DNA of 64,000 nt from the NCBI GenBank assembly GCA_024636785.1, contig JAGXGK010000015.1:1-64000 (forward strand), given 5' to 3'. Of the stretch, positions 59,465 through 64,000 are shown piece by piece. Position numbers and translations under genes: made by a program. The DNA is from Gammaproteobacteria bacterium (GTDB lineage Bacteria > Pseudomonadota > Gammaproteobacteria > SZUA-229). The notes beneath the pieces were generated by a model. It had not been told where the DNA came from. It was given only the letters and a program-made list of their open reading frames with translations, and ran no database searches. Numbering within the stretch: position 1 is the first letter of the stretch; each line of letters begins with the position of its first letter.

Positions 59465-60421
59465 TTGCACACTGAATTTATCCACGTTGCACTCGCTGCC
59501 ATCGTTAACGGCAATAACGAGGTTTTGACCAGCCAGCGCGCGCCTGAAGCGCATCTGGGCGGTTTTCTGGAGTTCCCCGGGGGCAAGCTTGAAAGTGGTG
59601 AGTCAGTACAGCATGCACTGTTACGTGAGCTGGACGAAGAGCTGGGTATCTGCGCAACATCATATCGCCCCCTGATAAAAGTGACCCATCGGTATGACGA
59701 TAAAACCGTTCTGCTGGATGTCTGGAAAGTAGATGCCTACAGCGGTAAGCCCATTGGCAGGGAAGGTCAGGCCATACACTGGCAGAAGGTCGAGCAACTC
59801 GATCCTGCCGAATTCCCCGCCGCCAACGCCGCCATTATTAAGGCGCTGAATTTACCCGAACACTACCTGATCTCCGGCAAGTTTGATTCGATTGATGAGT
59901 TTGAAGCGCGTCTGGGATCGGCGATTGATCGTGGTATCCGCCTGGCGCAGTTGAGGCTTACCCACGACTGGCTGCAAAGCGTGGATGAAAAATATGCCGT
60001 ACAGGTCATCAAGCGGGCAACAGCATTATGTGAACACGCCGGCGTCAGGCTGATGTTCAACCTGCCTGATGAGCTGCAACAACTCATCAACCCTTCCTGT
60101 CTGCACCTGAACAGCCGGAAATTACAGCAGTACAGGCAAAGGCCGGATTGTGATTATCTTTCAGTCTCCTGCCACACCGTGCAGGAGATGCTAGACGCCG
60201 AGGCGCTGGGCGTTGATTTCATGGTGGTTTCGCCGGTGCAGGCTACGGCGACCCATCCCGAGATAAGGCCACTGGGCTGGGAAAAATTTGCCGCCATGAC
60301 CGCTCAGGTCAGTGTGCCGGTTTATGCGCTGGGCGGTGTATGTCGAGATGATACGGAAAAAGCCTGGTCGGCAGGAGCGCAGGGCATTGCCGCGATAGGC
60401 GCTTTGTGGAATCTGGAATAA
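59465..60421 (+). CDS. Nudix hydrolase fused to thiamine-phosphate-synthase-like domain
   Basis: Nudix box GGKLESGESVQHALLRELDEELGI; C-terminal TMP-synthase-like GVDFMVVSPVQATATHPEIRPLGWEKFAAMTAQVSVPVYALGGV; apparent TTG start. Confidence 0.92.
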   Translation: MHTEFIHVALAAIVNGNNEVLTSQRAPEAHLGGFLEFPGGKLESGESVQHALLRELDEELGICATSYRPLIKVTHRYDDKTVLLDVWKVDAYSGKPIGREGQAIHWQKVEQLDPAEFPAANAAIIKALNLPEHYLISGKFDSIDEFEARLGSAIDRGIRLAQLRLTHDWLQSVDEKYAVQVIKRATALCEHAGVRLMFNLPDELQQLINPSCLHLNSRKLQQYRQRPDCDYLSVSCHTVQEMLDAEALGVDFMVVSPVQATATHPEIRPLGWEKFAAMTAQVSVPVYALGGVCRDDTEKAWSAGAQGIAAIGALWNLE

Positions 60422-60466
60422 GACTCCGAATCGCTTTAGAGACCCTGAAAACAAAGCAGTAAGTTT

Positions 60467-61237
60467 CTAAATGGTACACATATTAAGTTTGAAACTTATA
60501 TTCTCGCGGCATTGCTCAGGGCGGTTAGCAGGATCTCTGTTACTCATGAAGCGGATGGAAAAACGCTGCTTACCGGCACTGATCTCAGGGTAGCAATCAC
60601 TGTCGGCGGGAATGCTTATCTGGAGTAGCTGAATAGTCTGATTGCCGGGGATGGATTGCTGAAAAAAACCGTTGATGGCGGTCTCTTCGCTGTCTTCGAC
60701 ACTGTGACGCAATACATCCAGAATCAGATGGATGGACTGGTCAAGCACGTTAAAAGGCTGGAACCATTGCTGAAGATGGCTTTTGCGGATCTGCTCGGGC
60801 TGGCTTTGCCAGTGCTGATAGGCCGGCAGGTCAAAATCACAGAGACAGCCCGGGATTGAGCTTTTCTGTCGCATGGTCAACAGCAGCTCAACCGTTTGTG
60901 TCTGTTTCCCCAGTTGCCCCTGAATTGCCTGTAGCTCTGTGATTAATTTCTTCTGTTTATTAAGCAATGAGTCAAGCTGATGCTGGTCGATGTGCGAGCG
61001 TGACGACAGGCGCTCCAGGCGGGCGTTTTGCCGTTCCAGTTCTTTCAGAGTCTCCAGTTTAATGTCCGAACGGGTGGTGACGGCAATCAGTTCATTGATT
61101 GAATTGATGGCAATGGCGTGATTCCAGGTGCTGCCCTGCCTTAAATGAAATTCATACTGCCGGAACAGTTTTTCCAGGCGCAGGAAAGTACGAATGCGTT
61201 CGTTGATAGGTTGTTCGTATGTATTTAACTCGGTCAC
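60467..61237 (-). CDS. zapD: Cell division protein ZapD
   Basis: TYEQPINERIRTFLRLEKLFRQYEFHLRQGSTWNHAIAINSINELIAVTTRSDIKLETLKELERQ. Confidence 0.95.
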   Translation of the reverse strand: MTELNTYEQPINERIRTFLRLEKLFRQYEFHLRQGSTWNHAIAINSINELIAVTTRSDIKLETLKELERQNARLERLSSRSHIDQHQLDSLLNKQKKLITELQAIQGQLGKQTQTVELLLTMRQKSSIPGCLCDFDLPAYQHWQSQPEQIRKSHLQQWFQPFNVLDQSIHLILDVLRHSVEDSEETAINGFFQQSIPGNQTIQLLQISIPADSDCYPEISAGKQRFSIRFMSNRDPANRPEQCRENISFKLNMCTI

Positions 61238-61326
61238 GGTATATGTCTTGTCTCAGAACAGTAGGCGATTCTGGCACATATTCGCGCATACGCAAAATAG
61301 TTGGGCAGATTTCAGTCTGCCATGGC

Positions 61327-61491
61327 TAGGAGTCTGTCGGGTTTAGGGGGGTTGAAGCGAGGGAGTGGGAGAGTGAGCACACTATTCCCGATTTTGAGGC
61401 GCATAGTTATTCTACGCAACGAAAAATCGTGGGAATTTGAGCCGCTCTCCCTCTTCCGCAGCCAATTCATCCTAAATCCGACAGGCTCCTA
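61327..61491. mobile_element. MITE-like ~165-bp near-palindromic non-coding element
   Basis: Terminal inverted repeats TAGGAGTCTGTCGGGTTTAGG / CCTAAATCCGACAGGCTCCTA (2 mismatches in 21); interior arms also largely complementary (GGGAGTGGGAGAG... / ...CTCTCCCTCTTCC; ATTCCCGATTTT / AAAATCGTGGGAAT); no ORF of its own. Confidence 0.65.
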
Positions 61492-62071
61492 AATATTGCT
61501 GATGCAGCCGGTCAACAGCATTCCGCAAGTCCACAAGATTACCGTTGTTATAGATTATGTCATCTGCGCATTGCAGGCGATGGTCGCGGTCGACCTGCTG
61601 GCGCATAATCGCTCTGATCTGTTGTTCAGAGCGGTCATCGCGCTGCCGGGTTCGCTGGATTCTTATTTCGTCATCGGCATCAACGATCAGAATCCGGTCA
61701 ACCAGATCGGTGAAATTGGTTTCCAGCAGCAGGGGTATGCTCAGAATAATGTAAGCAGCGCGTTTAGCCTGCTCAATCTCCTGCAACATGCGCTGTTTGA
61801 TTTCGGGATGAAGAATGTTTTCCAGGGCGGCTTTTTTCTCCGGGTCGGAAAAAATATGCCGGGCTATCTTTTTCCGCTCGAGTTCGCCTTCGGCATTGAT
61901 GAACTCATCGCCCAGTAGCTGCCTGATGGCCTTGAAACTGTCACTGCCCGAACGGGTCAACTGGTGTGAAATCTGATCGGCGTCGATGACGCTCACGCCC
62001 AGCTCAGAAAAGAGTTCAGCAACGGTTGATTTGCCGCTGCCGATGCCGCCAGTCAGACCGATCTTCAGCAT
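61472..62071 (-). CDS. coaE: Dephospho-CoA kinase
   Basis: MLKIGLTGGIGSGKSTVAELFSELGVSVIDADQISHQL; C-terminus lies in the MITE-like right arm. Confidence 0.96.
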   Translation of the reverse strand: MLKIGLTGGIGSGKSTVAELFSELGVSVIDADQISHQLTRSGSDSFKAIRQLLGDEFINAEGELERKKIARHIFSDPEKKAALENILHPEIKQRMLQEIEQAKRAAYIILSIPLLLETNFTDLVDRILIVDADDEIRIQRTRQRDDRSEQQIRAIMRQQVDRDHRLQCADDIIYNNGNLVDLRNAVDRLHQQYLGACRI

Positions 62072-62946
62072 TATTGAAGGGAAGAGAGATAAAGCCGGTT
62101 AATGTCATGGCCCCACATCAGCGCAATCCAGCCTGCCACAGCCAGATAGGGGCCGAAGGGAATGGGCTGCTGCCGCTTGGTGGCGCCGGTAATCAGCATG
62201 ACAATGCCGGTGACGGCACCTACCATTGAAGAGAGCAGAATGATCTGCGGCAGCAGTTCCCAGCCCAGCCAGGCGCCCAGCGCGGCCAGTAGCTTGAAGT
62301 CGCCGAAGCCCATGCCTTCCTTGCCGGTGACGATTTTGAACAGCTGGTACACCGTCCAGAGAATCATGTAGCCGAGCATGGCACCGATCAGGCTGGACTG
62401 TATATCGGTAAACACGCCGAAAAAGGAGATCAGCAGCCCGAGCCAGAGCAGCGGCAGGGTAAGGTCATCGGGCAGCAACTGCGTGTCGTAATCGATCACG
62501 GTCAGCGCAATCAGTGTCCAGGTCAGAATTAAGCCAAACAGCGTTTCCAGACTGACGCCAAACTGTAATGCCACCGCCGCTGATAACAGGCCAGTGATCA
62601 GCTCGATAATCGGGTAGCGTGGTGAGATGGCTACGCCGCAGGAGGAACATTTGCCCTTGAGAAAAACATAACTCAGCACCGGAATATTCTCCCAGGCGCG
62701 AATTTTGTGGCCACAATGCGGGCAGGCCGAGCCGGGTCTGGCTAAGGAGAGCTGCTGGAGTTTCTCATCAATCCCGGCATCACCCAGTTGCAGATATTCG
62801 TGGCATTGCATGCGCCAGTCGCGCTCCATCATGGCGGGCAGCCGATAGATGACCACATTCAGAAAGCTGCCAACACACAGGCCCAATGCAATGACAGCGG
62901 TATAAAACAGCCAGGGGGTGGTTTCAAAAACGTTTAGAATTTCCAT
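62071..62946 (-). CDS. pilD: Prepilin leader peptidase / N-methyltransferase
   Basis: GLCVGSFLNVVIYRLPAMMERDW, CPHCGHKIRAWENIPVLSYVFLKGKCSSCG, TVIDYDTQLLPDDLTLPLLWLGL, GKEGMGFGDFKLLAALGAWLG. Confidence 0.97.
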   Translation of the reverse strand: MEILNVFETTPWLFYTAVIALGLCVGSFLNVVIYRLPAMMERDWRMQCHEYLQLGDAGIDEKLQQLSLARPGSACPHCGHKIRAWENIPVLSYVFLKGKCSSCGVAISPRYPIIELITGLLSAAVALQFGVSLETLFGLILTWTLIALTVIDYDTQLLPDDLTLPLLWLGLLISFFGVFTDIQSSLIGAMLGYMILWTVYQLFKIVTGKEGMGFGDFKLLAALGAWLGWELLPQIILLSSMVGAVTGIVMLITGATKRQQPIPFGPYLAVAGWIALMWGHDINRLYLSSLQ

Positions 62947-62957
62947 GTTTGTATGGC

Positions 62958-64000
62958 CTACTGTGAAACCACTTCGCCCATCTTGAAAATCGGCAGATAC
63001 ATGGCAATAACCAGACCACCAATGACGACCGCCAGGAAGGCCATGATGATCGGCTCCATCAGGGTGGTGAGGTTGTCTACCGAATCATCCACGGCGGATT
63101 CAAAATATTCGGCGACCTTGGCGAGCATGGAGTCGAGCGCGCCGGATTCCTCACCGATGCCGACCATCTGGATCAGCATATTAGGGAAAAGGTCGGGTCT
63201 TTGCGACAGACTGGATTGCAGCGTTGAACCCTGTGCGATGTCATCACGAATAGCCAGAATGGCTTTTTTATAAACGATATTGCCGGAGGCGCCGGCCACT
63301 GAATCCATGGCATCCACCAGCGGCACGCCGGCGGCGAACATGGTCGACAGGGTGCGGGAAAATCGAGCCACCGCCGAGCTGTGGGTCAGGCCTGAAATCA
63401 GTGGCATTTTGAGATACAACTTGTCCAGGTTTTCATTGAATTTTCTGGAACGTTTTTTGGTTTCCGAAAAAGCGACAAAGATTACCACCAGTATCACCCC
63501 GACGATCCAGCCATCTGAAGTCATAAACTCAGACATTTCAACCACCATCTGGGTAAATGCGGGTAGCTCGGAACCGAAACTGGCAAACATATCCTTAAAT
63601 GTAGGTACCACGAATACCAGTAGAATGACCGATACAATGGTCGCAACAACAAGCACGGAAATCGGATAGGTCATCGCCTTCTTGATTTTTTTCTTTAAAG
63701 CTTCAGTCTTCTCCTTGTAAGTCGCCACTTTCTCCAGCAGTGTCTCCAGGGCACCCGACTGCTCACCGGCATCGACCAGATTGACAAACAGATCATCGAA
63801 ATAAAGAGGGTGCTCTCCCATGGCAGTAGCCAATGTATTACCGCCTTCGACGCTGGCTTTGATCTGCATGATCAGCTCGGTCATGCTGGGGTTGGAGTGG
63901 CCCTGAGCGACAATGTCGAAGGACTGCACCAGCGGCACACCGGCTTTCATCATGGTCGCTAGCTGTCGACTGAATACCGCAATATCAGCAGGCGTGATTT
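62958..64000 (-). CDS. pilC: Type IV pilus inner-membrane protein PilC, N-terminus beyond window
   Basis: Reading frame stays open to 64000 (ITPADIAVFSRQLATMMKAGVPLVQSFDIV...), GspF/PilC domains, GAAGVPLVDAMDSVAGASGN. Confidence 0.95.
   Translation of the reverse strand, partial: ITPADIAVFSRQLATMMKAGVPLVQSFDIVAQGHSNPSMTELIMQIKASVEGGNTLATAMGEHPLYFDDLFVNLVDAGEQSGALETLLEKVATYKEKTEALKKKIKKAMTYPISVLVVATIVSVILLVFVVPTFKDMFASFGSELPAFTQMVVEMSEFMTSDGWIVGVILVVIFVAFSETKKRSRKFNENLDKLYLKMPLISGLTHSSAVARFSRTLSTMFAAGVPLVDAMDSVAGASGNIVYKKAILAIRDDIAQGSTLQSSLSQRPDLFPNMLIQMVGIGEESGALDSMLAKVAEYFESAVDDSVDNLTTLMEPIIMAFLAVVIGGLVIAMYLPIFKMGEVVSQ

Noticed and set aside
58910-59554. 214-aa minus-strand ORF
   Set aside because: Antisense shadow of argJ.
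61301-61492. 63-aa plus-strand ORF
   Set aside because: Spans the palindromic MITE-like element; translation has no family resemblance.

Overview
The window is a chromosomal segment of a gammaproteobacterium, mostly housekeeping genes. In order it contains: the start of an Ig-like-domain lipoprotein (truncated by the window edge); a cluster of small envelope proteins plus a PA2779/PA2778-like pair; plsC-like, nadC, argA, ilvD, purD and a PQQ-type sugar dehydrogenase; a Met-rich exported protein; HdeD-like, PLD-VTT and EEP-phosphatase genes; a cbb3 oxidase/anaerobic regulation locus (ccoS, ccoI, fnr, hemN, ccoNOQP, ccoG, ccoH); purH, fis, dusB, a DUF3426 protein and prmA; the RNase P RNA; a complete division/cell-wall (dcw) cluster from mraZ to ftsZ followed by lpxC; a DciA-like protein, an M23 peptidase and secA; argJ, a Nudix-TMP-synthase fusion, zapD, coaE, pilD and partial pilC. 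I saw no CRISPR array, prophage, integrase, transposase or obvious defence island. The least explained content is non-coding. Two families of intergenic inverted repeats recur ('CCGCGAAAAACGCGAA' with 'CCGCAGATGAACRCAGATAAA', and 'ACCGCTGAGGCGCAGAGA'). A ~165 bp near-perfect palindromic, MITE-like element supplies the C-terminal residues and stop codon of coaE. Several structured intergenic hairpins and a few uncharacterised small proteins are also worth checking. All family assignments come from reading the sequence without database searches.
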